From assembly GCF_001039355.2 (NCBI RefSeq), contig NW_019775854.1, positions 5,873-69,872 of the forward strand: a stretch of 64,000 nt of DNA. The letters are read 5' to 3'. This document shows positions 31,223 through 43,280 of the stretch, one piece after another. This stretch comes from Lingula anatina. Its lineage: Eukaryota > Brachiopoda > Lingulata > Lingulida > Lingulidae. Made by a program: the position numbers and the translations under genes. The notes under the pieces were generated by a model, which worked only from the letters and a program-made list of their open reading frames with translations, did no database searches and was not told the origin of the DNA. Numbering within the stretch: position 1 is the stretch's first letter; each line of letters starts with the position of its first letter.

Positions 31223-32411
31223 CAGGTATATATCAAAATTTATCATCATTTATTTATTTACGTGTCTTGTGTTTTGAACACCCAGCCCTTCGACTTATAA
31301 GACACCTGTTGAGTACAATTGTTCTTGTCTTTCATCAAAAATCTTAACTACAAATTTTACAAGCTGCCTCAAATTTTTCTCCATCAAATCTTCTGTAGAG
31401 GTCTCATTTTCTTGGATGGTCAACTTTTTAAAAAATATATATCTTTCCTCTGTGTAAGCAGTGCACCGAAGTAAGAAATGACTCTCATCTTCTAATTCTT
31501 TTTTACATACTTGGCATATTCTTTCATCTAAAGGTGTATTTGTATACCGTCCAGTTTCCACATGCAGAGGCAAAATGCCAATCCGAAATTGAGTAAAAAT
31601 TGATTTTTCTTTTCTATTTAAATCTAGGTGTAAATATTTTTCAGTTTTCAATTCTTTTTTAAATGTCATATATGTTCGAAGTTTGGGAAATTTCAAAATG
31701 TCTTTTTTCCATTTAATTTGAATTTTTTCATAAAAGAATTTTTTAATGTATTCTATATCCACAATTTGTTTGTTCAAAAAAATGGGTTTCCATATTACAG
31801 AATTTGAGTATCTCTCTTACCTCGGAGCACCAATTTTTTCCCCAATTTATAATCTTCTAAAAAAAATCTGTTTCACAAGTCTTTCATTTTGGGCAAGTAT
31901 TAAATTGTTCCAAAGTCTAAGTATGTTCAACCACCTATTAAATTTTAATGGTAGCCAACCTGAGTCACCATACAGACTAATTTTTGGTGTAAATCGGTGT
32001 ACTCCTAAATAGTATATTAACGCATTGAACATAACTTTTTCACAGGTTTCACTTTCTGGAAATCCCCGAACCCCCGACCCATATTCTAAAATTGGAGTCA
32101 CACAACTGTTAAACAATTTTTGGTATGTAGAGAATCCCATTTGACCAACCTTTTTTGATTTTGCTATTATCAAACCCAGTGCTCTAGTTACTGATTCAGA
32201 CAGAAGTTTAGTATTATATTGGAAATCTAAAAATTCTTCGACATAAGCCCCCATATATTTATACTTATCAACCCATTCTATATGGTGACCTCCAAAATAT
32301 ACAAAATCTACAGCACATTCTCTATGTCTTGGTCTATAATGTACACATTTTGTCTTCTTGTAGTTAATTAGCATTCTCCATTTGCTACACCACTGGTCCA
32401 TTCAGGTATAT
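31223..32411 (-). mobile_element. 5'-truncated non-LTR retrotransposon (LINE) with 9-base target duplication
   Basis: On the minus strand, 32401 down to 31847 encodes the end of a reverse transcriptase and its thumb (WCSKWRMLINYKKTKCVHY, then DKYKYMGAYV). After in-frame stops at about 31847 and 31817 the same frame continues (31777 to 31295) into a C-terminal domain with the cysteine motif CQVCKKELEDESHFLLRC. The element is bounded by CAGGTATAT at 31223-31231 and 32403-32411, a direct duplication typical of LINE insertion. The catalytic YxDD part is missing by 5' truncation. It inserted only in unit 1. Confidence 0.85.
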
Positions 32412-32539
32412 GAATGCATTTCTTCCATGAAAAACTGATAAAATGTAATAAGTTGTTACAAATGAAAATCAAGCCCCTGCTCAAAGCGATCCTTTTGTTT
32501 GATGTGGTCCATGTCCTACTTTCATATCGTTGCAGATAT

Positions 32540-32609
32540 GTACAACTAGTATAGTGGCCCCTTTAAATTTGCTGGGCGCTGGTCAAGCTACATGTTACAT
32601 TTGACAGCC
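32540..32609 (+). promoter_or_regulatory. Conserved proximal promoter of kinase gene 1
   Basis: From about 32465 to the ATG this sequence is almost the same as the one before gene 2 (52700-52845). It includes TAGTATAGTGGCCCCTTTAA followed by ATTTGCTGGGCGC; TTTAAA may act as a TATA-like element, implying a very short 5' UTR. Beyond about 32450 the two flanks diverge because of the LINE insertion and a deletion in unit 1. Confidence 0.4.
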
Positions 32610-35600
32610 ATGGAGCTGAGTCTCGTGGTTGCCTTTTTGGCCATCCCTCTGGTTCTTTTCTGGTCTCTCTACCTGCTATATTCCAAACTGAGCCGCACTT
32701 GGGAGAAGCTCTGCAGTCAGTTTGATGGTGCGTATCGCATGGGGTTGCAATCGTCCACAAAACAGGTAAGTATTGTACTTTTATTCTAATTCTTTAGTAC
32801 TCAGCGAGATATAAATAATTTGTTGTCTAATCACCCTCAACGTGAAACAAATGCAAAAAGCGTCAATACAAACAATTTTGCTGTATTTAAACTGGTGTGC
32901 CGCTAGATAATCTGCCTGCCTACTACATACAGTACAGGACAACATGGCACGTAGGGTAGAAACATCCATTGGCCCTCTCCATCCCCACCTCTCTCTCTTT
33001 TTCATCTTATACCAATGTTCCCATCCATATTCAATTAAAAATCCTTCATTTTATGATCCCGATTTCATATTCTTGTTCGTGTCTGCGTCAAATTTTATTC
33101 TCTTTTACACACAACGTACTTCTGTCTTAATCTTTTTCTATTAAGGCGCACTTGCAGAATTCCCCCAAAATATAACTCTTTTCATTGCGTATCAAAATTA
33201 AAATGTCTTGTGACTTTGATCAATATCTCTGCCACTCAAATGAATTAGTTCGGAAATTGACTTACCAATTGTTTATATTTTTTCATTAAACCTTCCAGGT
33301 ATTTGGCAATACGACTACAGCGTTTTACCACATATCCATTGATTTCGGCTCTCATAATACTTGGATGGCATAAAGTTTCATGTGAAATCATTGACTCATT
33401 AATAAACGAATGGTTCTTCCAATTTATTAGAATAGCAAAGATGTTGCTCAAAGTCATGACACAACTTATTTAGAAAATGTATTGAAAATCAAAGGGTTAT
33501 ATGGCAACAACTATTTTGTTCTATAGGAACGACCCAGACCAATCATGGCACCAAATGCCTATCTCCAGAAAACGTTAAACGACCAAAGACACGTGGTAAA
33601 TTTTTGTAGAAATTTCTACGTGGAAGCCGATAGAATGTTTCAGACTTTCCAAGAGAGCACTCGATTTAATCTGAACTGTCTACGCACGAAGTATCGAAGC
33701 CGAATCAGAAAAATGATGAGAGACTTGCGACAAGGCGAATTCAAAATTTTCGTTGCAGGTAGGGAGACCGGGGCTGGTTGGACCCCGGGGTAAGTTGGCC
33801 ATCCGTCAAGTTATGAAAAAGTAACTACGCAGTAAAAACATCCTCACATTATTTTGTAAAGTTACCGTTTCAATAATGCCAAGAAACGTCGATCATAAAA
33901 TAGTTTTATTTAGGCGGTGAATCCAAATGAAAGAATTGTACACCTTAAAGTAACTTTATGAAAGAGATTTTAAAATCCATTTTTCATAGGCTTTTGATCA
34001 AATATAATCCATATTTATGTATAGGGCATCAAAACGAGGCTTATTGTTTCAAGTTTCATAGAAATGTATCATCTTAGTCCATTCTAGCACCAAAAATGGC
34101 TACAATTCTTTAAAATAAAAGATGTGCACCCGGGACTGGTTGCCCCCTTGACTCGGGGCAAATTGGACCCTCATACAGACCATAATCTTTTGCGTGCAAC
34201 AGAGCTATAGACAATTGTTAAAACAAAGCCAATGGTTTGTTAAATAATTTTTGCATCGATAGAGCGTGTCTCTTTGGATAAAAAATCTTCTTTTGGCCGA
34301 AGGAACATTTATGCCAAGTTAGACATTTGTACTATGAAATGCAGCGTTTGGCCCTTTAACAAGTCTACTATTAATATATCTGCCTCATTTGAACTACTTA
34401 TTCAGCGAAGACTCCTTAAATTCAATTTAATAAAATAAACATTTGTAAAATGTATTTCATGGCATTTACAATGGATATCTACTGCATGAGAACTTTCCCC
34501 GATCCAGGGGCCAGCTTTCTCTAACTCGTTCCCAGTTGGCTCTACAAGCATAAAAGTGTCTAACTGGGCCAACTAGCCCCGGTCTCCCCTACACGTATTT
34601 GGTGGAATATCTAGTAGGGAATCTGAAAGACAACGAAAGCAGTCATTGTAGTACATTTACCTTAATCGAATTAAAATAATAATAATAATAACAATAATAA
34701 TAATAATAAGGCACAGATAATGCAACGAATTCATTTAAAGATGGTACGAAATATCGATATTTTGTGAAGAATGATTCAATTTTTAATAACATTATATTTG
34801 TTTATAGGAGAACTGTCAGCTGGAAAAAGTAGTTTTCTCAATGCTTTAATGGGGGAAGACGTGTTACCGGAAGCCTACCAGAAAAGTACACGAATGTTTT
34901 GTGAAATAATCCACCATCCCGTCAAGAAGACGGCAGCCATCTTGCGTCCGAGTGGCGGTCAGGCGGTGACATTAGATCTCAGCAAGGAGGAGGACAGATC
35001 GGCGTTCCAAGACTACGTGCAAGGAGTAAAGATCAATAACGAGCCGCCTTTCATGCCGTTTGAAAAGGCGAAAATCAAATATCCTCTTCCCATACTTATG
35101 GTAATAAGAAATGATTTTTTACGTTATTTGGAGTTCAGTAAGCTTTAGAAAAGTTACGCATCCCGTTTTTGTAATCATGTTCCGACCACTTTAAAGGAGC
35201 ATTCAGATTCAGGCATTGCACCCGATGGATCGATATATCTATTAAAACGCATTCGATTTAATCAGCTTAATTGTCTAACGTGCACCCCTACTGAGTGCAC
35301 ACGAAATTAAAATATCTCCCTATAGCTGCCCGAAGAGGCGTGACAGATAATTAAGCTGATTATTTTGATTGCAATCTACGCAATACTACAATCTGCATAT
35401 TCTGAATAGAAAGTGCGTATGTCTTATTGTTATTTTCATTCTTATTATCAGGGTAACGTCAGTGAAAACCAACTTCAACATGATGAGGCAGCAGATGAAA
35501 ACGATGAAAACGGGGTAATTTTTTTTTTTTTAGATGCTGACTGTAAATGAATTCGTTCGAATATTTTTTCCCTAAGGTAACAAAATTAATTTGTTGTTGA

Positions 35601-35993
35601 CGTCAAATTATGAAAATACATGTATGTGACTTCATTTGGCTGTCTTTGCCATGGTAAAGGTATACAGTCACAAAACTGTCAGTTAACAAGGACATTTGTT
35701 GAACTGGCAATAATAACTTTGATAATAAATCATATAGGAATGTCTCGCAGGAATAATTTTATTGGCGGTTAGTATATACATGTATATATGCTGATGATGG
35801 TCTCACCACTAAGAAAACTAGTTCCTTCGGATATATAGATATTTTGTTTACCAGTTTACTTTCTTTAAATTCAGCAAAATGATATATTAAGTTCTTTGGT
35901 TTGAACAAACCGGTTAAGGAGATAAAAAATTATATGATATCCTTAAAAAATATTAGGCTTGTGTTTTTTTACATCACAAAACTTGCACTGATC

Positions 35994-36038
<45 letters not shown>

Positions 36039-39000
36039 TTGTCTAAATTAGTAAATGTCATCGATCATAGCACTCTTGACCCTACATTTTAGAATGGGGA
36101 ACCGGTCACTGTCGCCTTCGTTGACAGCCCTGGTTTTCAAGTCGCTGAAGATGTGGAGACATTTCACAGGCTTGCTGAATACACTCTCAGCTGTTTCACT
36201 TTCATTTACGTTGTCAACATGGCTATTCCACACGGCGTGGCTAAGAAGGGGGTACGTATGTTTAATGAATTCTAAATAATAAGCAAATATTTAGTTATGG
36301 AAATTTTATAATTTCGACTGGCCACTTTAATTGTGCTACTGTGTGGTAGATACATTTCTTTTTTGGCGCTTCACGAATCTCTACATACGATTTTCATTCT
36401 TCAATTTACCTATTACTTATAAATACATTATACTCTGTGAGTACGTGTCTTGATTTTTCATAAGTTGAATTTGTGTCAGCCTACCTCTAATGTTCCTCCT
36501 TTTCATCACTAGTAAGTATACACGGGCAAGGGAACTGCATAGAAAGTTTAATTCACGAAGTATAATATGCTCTTCAGCAGAGGTGCACTCATTGTGAAAC
36601 CTTTACATGGAATTGAGAAATATTTTGTTCCAAAAAGATAACTTTTCAATTGGTATATACACTAATATCTATTTTAGTGAAATTAATCATAGTTTGTATG
36701 TACGGTGCACTTGTCTTTCAGCTGGCCAAGCTTATGTGTAAGGTGTCAGGTATGGCGGTTCACAATCGCTCTCGGCTGTTCAATCCAAAATCAGCAATAT
36801 TTATCTGCAACAAATGGGACCTCGTCCCGGAGGCGGAAGAGGACACCGTTTCTAGGACCACCTTTGAGAAGTTACAAGATTCTTGGCCAGGTTTACAATC
36901 AAGCCGTGTATTTCATGTTTCTACGAAACAGGTATGATTATAATTGGCAGCAGAGAATAGACAGGGAAACGAGAACCCACGGATACGATTATAATTTTCT
37001 CAGTTTAAGTTCAATTAAGTGCATGCATTGGTAACTCTTAGATGTTTACTTTTTTTCTTTTTTGCCAGCCGATCAATTTTGAATTTGTGTAGATCAAACA
37101 AAGCAGTAGCAACTTTCTGTGCGATACATTTGATGTCATTGAGAACATTGAACTGATCTTTGCATAGTCACAAAATGCTACAGTATTTTTCGTTTATATC
37201 ATATAGGTGAAAGAAACTCACGCACGGGGGGAACAACACGAAGTGTTCATGGATGTCGTTAAATCAATTGCTGATCTTCTTCCAAACGCCGTTCTCTTCC
37301 AAATAGAACACTACTGCCAGTAAGTTTCAATTAAGGCAGTGAAAGTACTAGGAAAAGAAGAAGGCAAATGTAAAACTATTGCATTAAATTTGGCTTTTTT
37401 TATAGTGACGCATCTCTCTTTCTTAAGATATTTGCTAATAGCTTGTCAATTGTCTTAAGTAGACCTTATTTTTATTTTGGATGGTTTGAAAGCACATGCG
37501 CAAAACCTACCTCAATTATGGCAGCCTCTAAGGGTATTAATCAGCCTCGGTAGAGTTTAAGAATATAATATAAGACTATGGTGGCGATCATGACAACGGC
37601 CCAGCCGACTAAAGCCCCACCAGCCCGTTCTGTATAGCCAGATAGGCCAAACTGATAAACACTGGCAAAAAATAAATCTTCAAAATCGTGCTTTATTTGT
37701 ATATTTGCTTTACACTATACAGTGTGTATCACGTTTATATATAATCTTAAAAACTTTAAACTTATAATTCTACTTTTTTTAGGTGGTTAAAACATGTACT
37801 CGATGACGGCATATATGTATGTTCTGTTGGCATTAATATGAAGAGACTTTACAACGAACCTGAAGTGCGCACACGCAGGATACAAGAAACAAGCAAAAGA
37901 TTTCAAAACCTGCAAGAAGAGGTAAAAAAGTCGCAAAAAATTAAAGAAGGGGCTTTGAAACAGCTACAGTCGATTTTGGTTGCTGAATTCCGCGGTGCTT
38001 TAGAAGCAGACACGGAGGAAGCACATGCCTTAAATGTGTGGTCTGAGGCAGCGTGTCCTCACCCCCCGGGACCAGGGCGCACATGGAATACCGTAAAACA
38101 GGAAATCAGTGCCAAGTTACAGACACGACTGGTGGAATACCTGCACCCAACCAACAACGAGAGATATCGAGAAAAGATCGAGACCCTTAAGGGAGATTTT
38201 CACCAATCTTTGAAACAAGAATCGGTGCACTTCGTAGATAAATTGCAAATAATAGAAAGTTACCTTCTCAACGATCCTTGCCCCAAGCGAACCATGTTTG
38301 TTGATCCCGGCGACATTGCAGACTTGTTTGAAGAGAGTATACCTGAGACGCCATTCACACCATCCCGCCAGAGTTTCTCGCTTCATCAACCACAGCCAAA
38401 CCCCGGTATGCAGGAATACATGGCCAAATGTTTGGACAACTACGTAGAAAGGGTAAAAACCAATCAATCAACTCTTCTGGACCGCCTTTCCCGTCACGCC
38501 CTTCAGGGCTGTCGGAACGAAATCAACATCACCTACCAACCAATCCTGCAGTGGATAGATGGGAACCTTGAAATTTTACGTCGTCTCAAGCAGGACGAAA
38601 CTTTCACCGAAAGCACCGCCAAACTGCAAGAAGAGCGAACAAAGCTAGAAAGTTTAAGTCGACAGATTCAGACTTTCTATATAGGCCAAGTGTGGCAACA
38701 TGAATTTCAAGCTACGGACATTGCCGACTGGCCTAATTTACTGTACACCACTAACCCGGTATCTGACGGAGGGTATAGGAAGGTTTACCTAGCCAATATC
38801 GTAAAACCTGACAACACCACCTACCCCGTGGTGATCAAAGTGGTGAAGGAGGCACTGGACGTCGATAGTCGTCTGCCAAATGACCTTGACATTTATGAAG
38901 AATGTGAAAGAATGAGGTAGTGTACATTGAATCTTTCCGTGGTGACTTTACCTGTGAGCGTCCTCCATTAAATGTGTCAAAAATAATCAATTTGAGAGAG

Positions 39001-40479
39001 AAGTACATGTTCACGCAGGTTAATTATCAGTTTAAACAGATCTTATGAAATTGGCACTCCATATTTATAGAACCACATTGCTTTTGTAGTTAATTTATTG
39101 AAAAGGCAATAATCAGCCATGCAAGTATTACTTTAGACAGCTGACCAGAGCTGGATGTCCAAACTTTGTCCAGTATTATGGTTCGGCCAAATACATCACC
39201 GGTGACCTCTACTATTTAATCCTGGTCATGGAATGGTGTAACCAGGGATCACTACGTGACGTCATCACTAACGATTCCAATTTGCTTCCAGGGACTATGC
39301 AAGGTTTTATCGTTTTTATTATATTATGCAAAGTTTTATGTTTTTTTTTATTATTTTTTATTATTATTAACAATTAAAAGATTTGAGTTGGAAATGAATA
39401 ATGTGAAATTTGATTGGTTATGATTATTTTAAAAAACACAATGCCTATATGCTTAACTGTTTAAAAGTGCTTTACGGATGGTAAAAATTGCTCCTTGACT
39501 TTACTATAACGTCTTTGTTAAAGAACTATTAATCGATTACTCTATCCAGTTTAATTTGTCCTGGCTTATAAAATTTAACATCACATATTTTGGGTCATTA
39601 CATTTGAAGGTGTGGGGAACAAGGAACGCTTAGCCGGCATCCGGTACGCGGCGGATTACGCGATACAGGCAGCTACCGCTATCCAATACTTACATGATGT
39701 TGGACTTGCCCATCGAGATATCAAAGCTGAAAACTTTTTGGTACGATTCATAACATCTGTTTTTTTTTTAAAGATTTATGTGGTACATTCTTTACATGTT
39801 TATTAATTAGTGTACACTTGTTGCTCTGTTGAGTTTATGTTAGTTTGACTAGTGCATGCTTCTTAGTGAATATGATGAAAATACAACAACAACAAAAATA
39901 CAAAATTTAAAAACAGGTATAAAAGTTACAATGGTCTTTTGTTCACAAAAAGAAGTTTAAATAATTATGTGGGTTCGATTTAAAACAATAATTATTACTA
40001 TACAATAAAAAGCTTATTGTTTACAGATCACGGAGATTAACAACAGAAAAGTTGTAAAAATCTGCGACGTTGGTGAAGCAAAGAGAGAGACCGTCTTGCG
40101 TACAGGAAAGACAGGTACTGTCCTCTACTGGGCACCAGAATTGTGGTCTGGCGGCAGTGGCTGCGTGAGATATAACAAGAGTTGTGACATCTACAGCTTC
40201 GGGCTCTTGCTGTGGGAGCTCTGGTATGGCAGGCGAGTGTATTACACTGGTGGCGGTGATACTTTTAACGAGGAAAGATTCAGGGTTGCCGTGGTTGAAC
40301 GGGGCTGGAGACCCGATTGCAACGGGCATCTTCGGCCTGTAGCAAGGTGGCTTTCTCTCATGCGGAGATGCTGGGATGCCAAAAGTGACAACCGTCCCAG
40401 AGCGGAAGATATCGTGAAAAAATTTGCAGTAATAAATAAATTGGCCCTTCGTGACATAGAGATGGAATATACTCAGTAG
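32610..40479 (+). CDS. DSTYK-like membrane GTPase-kinase, tandem copy 1 (11 exons, intact)
   Basis: Exons: 32610-32765, 33527-33758, 34808-35100, 35452-35514, 36093-36251, 36722-36931, 37207-37319, 37783-38916, 39137-39303, 39610-39740, 40027-40479; all GT-AG, one open frame of 1036 residues. The start is the ATG in GCCATGG, conserved in both copies. Residues about 4-21 form a membrane helix. A dynamin-like GTPase domain follows: G1 GELSAGKSS (130-138), a candidate G2 Thr in YQKSTR, G3 DSPG (259-262), G4 NKWD (331-334). A long helical region spans about 400-730. The kinase domain has Lys761 in VVIK, HRDIKAEN (877-884), DVG (900-902) instead of DFG, and APE (922-924); its glycine loop is weak (DGGYRKVY). 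The kinase resembles vertebrate DSTYK, whose N-terminal part is, from memory, a degenerate version of this GTPase fold. Likely role: membrane-bound signalling or membrane remodelling; this is inference. Confidence 0.88.
33762..34589. mobile_element. TA-inserting TIR transposon in intron 2 of kinase gene 1, abutting the splice donor
   Basis: The element begins GGGAGACCGGGGCTGGTTGG and ends CCAACTAGCCCCGGTCTCCCC, flanked by TA at 33760-33761 and 34590-34591. Copy 2 of the gene has no insert: its intron 2 reads CAG|GTACAAGTG, against CAG|GTA-element-TACACGTA here. The 828 bases contain no transposase; several GGGxxxxxTTGG-type motifs recur inside. TA duplication suggests Tc1/mariner-like mobilisation. 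Confidence 0.88.
35993..36037. repeat. (TC)n microsatellite before exon 5 of kinase gene 1
   Basis: A CT-dinucleotide run ending about 55 bases before the exon 5 acceptor. Copy 2 lacks the expansion (only a short CTCTGTTCTGTC at the same place). As a pyrimidine tract it could influence splicing of exon 5, which encodes the G3 motif. Confidence 0.9.
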
Positions 40480-40835
40480 CGTATACAGTTAAGGTGAAGG
40501 CGTCTATGCAGATTAAGAGTATCCTTTGAAGTCTTATACAGGTTATTGCATGTGGTGTTTTTTTATGCTGTAAAACTGACATTTACTTTGATGTGATGGA
40601 AACACATATTTGGCCATAACTGATGACCAATTATACGCACTCGCATCAACTTTTCTGATGCAAAATACATTACATGAATATCATTACATATTAACTGGGA
40701 ATAGTATACCATCAGGACAAAAATCATGCAGTGTTGAGCACTTTTTAAATTTTTTTCACGTTTTTTTTCATGCTGGAACTGCAGATAGCAGTGCTTCAAT
40801 GTTTAAAGGGTTTTTAATATTTAAAAATGTAAAAA

Positions 40836-40841
40836 AATAAA
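40836..40841 (+). terminator. Poly(A) signal AATAAA of kinase gene 1
   Basis: AATAAA lies 357 bases after the stop codon, followed by GGGTTATATTCTC. The deleted unit 2 keeps AATAAA at the matching place (47390-47395); in copy 2 the same place reads ATTAAA (61053-61058). Confidence 0.55.
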
Positions 40842-41354
40842 GGGTTATATTCTCAGCTTAACTGACATAAGAGTACATATACATATGCACATGTACATGC
40901 CTGCATTACAACATTGGTCAAAAAGGTTGTCCCACCCCATTTCCATGTACTTTTATTTACAAATGATCACCTCACAGCTGTAAATTGTTAGAAATAGTGC
41001 TTTTTATTATAGATACCGTGTCTAACATTATTAATGTTTAAAAAATACTACTGGTATATTCGCCAGCTGCACAGCAATTGATATGTGGCTCTGCATATTT
41101 TCAAGTCGCATTTGACGAAACTACTCGAAACTAAAAGATTGTTCAAATGTATCTTTAAAAAATTCCGAAATTTACCAGTTTTGCAAGTACTTGTTTATGG
41201 AATGATTAAGGACAAGCATACATTATCTTATAACAACGGGTCCTAGCTATGAACTATAGGTGTACTGACTTGCTGGCGTTACAATAACTGAGTGAAATGG
41301 CAGACGCAGGGCACTGTGGACAACAAAATTATAAAAATCAAAAACTAATTTAAA
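40842..41354. repeat. 3' flanking segment of unit 1
   Basis: Homologous to 47396-49440 (unit 2, split by a Tc1) and to about 61060-61850 (unit 3). It holds CATAAGAGTACATATACATATG, the intact target site of the Tc1 element present in unit 2. No gene is seen. Confidence 0.8.
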
Positions 41355-41764
41355 CAGTGCAAAACAAAACGAAAATAAAGGTATCTGAAGTTATCTGACT
41401 AGGAACGTTCCGAGCATGCCTATCAATGAAAGCCAACGAACTTGAATTGATTCGTTCCCATTGCACTCTTTGATATCATGGGTAAAGCCAAAATCAAACT
41501 CCGAGCAAACTCGATTGGGATAGCAGATATGCACATGTACATCCAACCTGGCCCTCTCCGTGGCAAGGTCGAAAGTTTCCATCGGATCAGCACATTTCAT
41601 CGAAGCTAACTTGGCTCCGTGGTAGCTTTGCTGTCTCGTAATCAAACGGACACATGTACGCTGATTCGAGACCCATCTAGTACAGAAAATTTTTTTCCCA
41701 GAATTAAATTTTAAAAATTCCAATTGGTTACTATAAGAGGAAACTCGTAACTACGGAGGGTGGG

Positions 41765-41875
41765 CGGTTCTGTCACGGTGCAGTCGGTAGCGTGCTTGGA
41801 TGCAAATGAGATATTCAAAGCGCCACCAACCATGGCAACGCAAAGTCATGAGTTCGAATCCCGGATGAGGCACAA
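41765..41875 (+). mobile_element. tRNA-like head of a SINE, copy 1
   Basis: Pol III promoter boxes are visible: an A-box-like GGTGCAGTCGGTAGCGTGC at about 41778 and a B box GAGTTCGAATCCC at about 41850, about 70 bases apart. The segment does not fold as a clean tRNA (no matching acceptor ends), so it is a SINE head rather than a tRNA gene. Confidence 0.7.
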
Positions 41876-43169
41876 CGACCGGGCCCCTGAATCGTGTCCC
41901 GGATGTCACGAGAACGAATCTGGGCTCTCCTGGGTCCTAGCAAATTACCTTTTGCATAAAAATACGGTATACTTTAGAAAGTTTACATTAAATGTTCGAT
42001 TTTAAACGAACGTATAGCTGGTCATTAGAATAAAGTCTGCGTCGTCAATAATATTTCCTTTTTTCTTCAGTTAAAAGTCCTTGATTTGGTGCCACAGATC
42101 TTGTACTTAAATTGACCTAGAGCTAACTCCGTATGATCTGCATTTCATCAAAATGTGCCATCTTCTCGGTGGGATTATCAGAGAATTTTTTTTTTTACAA
42201 AAGCCTCTATTGCCTTTAACAAGGACACATTTTTTTCTTTTCATGCCCCTCCTTGACTTCTCGCACCCTTGCTTCTCAAGACTGTTCATATGTTCATGCA
42301 GTACTCGGGGCATGTCCGCGGTCGACATTTGAAAGAGAAAAGACTACTCAATACTAAAACCGCACAGGTGTGAACAGTTGTGGACCTCATCGCACTTTAT
42401 ATCGCCAAAGGTGAAAGCAACCGTTATCTCAGTGCAAAACAAAACGAAAATAAAGGTATCTGAAGTTATCTGACTAGGAGTGTTCCGAGCAGGCCTATCA
42501 ATGAAAGCCAACGAACTTGAATTGATTCAGTAGCTTTCCCGGTATGACAGCACGTCATACCACCCGTGAACCGTGTTCAGCAGAAAAATGATATCTTTTT
42601 TTATTTGCAAAATATGTTTTACTCAAAATTTCCATCGATGCAATTGCTTATATGGAAATCGCACCAGTTATTACACATTTGAATGTTTTCCCCCTCTTTT
42701 CTTAGGGTCTCGCTAAAACTAAAACACGCCTGTTGTGAACCGCCTTCGTTCCCATTGCACTCTTTGATATCATGGGTAAAGCCAAAATCAAACTCCGAGC
42801 TCCGTGTCGGGTTCTCAAAAGCGCATGGCTTCCTGTACATCATGAATTTTACCGTTCATGATAAACCATGGTCGGGGACTGGGGTTGCGTGGGATGAAAT
42901 GCGGCACCCGGATTATCGATTGGGATAGCAGATATGCACATGTACATCCAACCTGGCCCTCTCCGTGGCAAGGTTGAAAGTTTCCATCGGATCAGCACAT
43001 TTCATCGAAGCTAACTTGGCCCCGTGGTAGCTTTGCTGTCTCGTAAACAAACGGATACATGTACGCTGGTTCGAGACCCATCTAGTACAGAACTTTTTTT
43101 TTCCAGAATTAAATTTTAAAAATTCCAATTGGTTACTTTAAGAGGAAACTCGTAACTACGGAGGGTGGG

Positions 43170-43280
43170 CGGGTCTGTTACGGTGCAGTCGGTAGCGTGC
43201 TTGGATGCAAATGAGATACCCAAAGCGCCACCAACCATGGCAAAGCAAAGTCACGAGTTCGAATCCCGGATGAGGCACGT
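43170..43280 (+). mobile_element. tRNA-like head of a SINE, copy 2
   Basis: Same A box (about 43181) and B box (GAGTTCGAATCCC, about 43255) as the copy at 41765, with a few substitutions. It was duplicated with its surroundings rather than inserted separately. Confidence 0.7.

Noticed and set aside
38117-38467. Minus-strand open frame inside exon 8 of kinase gene 1 (and its counterpart in gene 2)
   Set aside because: It is the antisense shadow of a long coding exon, with no domain, and is not equal in extent between the two copies.
40021-40329. Minus-strand open frame opposite the last exon of kinase gene 1 (longer in gene 2)
   Set aside because: Antisense of a coding exon; the sense strand has a kinase domain with splice sites, the antisense has nothing.
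41765-41875. Candidate tRNA gene
   Set aside because: A and B boxes are present but no acceptor stem or clear anticodon arm; two copies in larger repeats fit a SINE.
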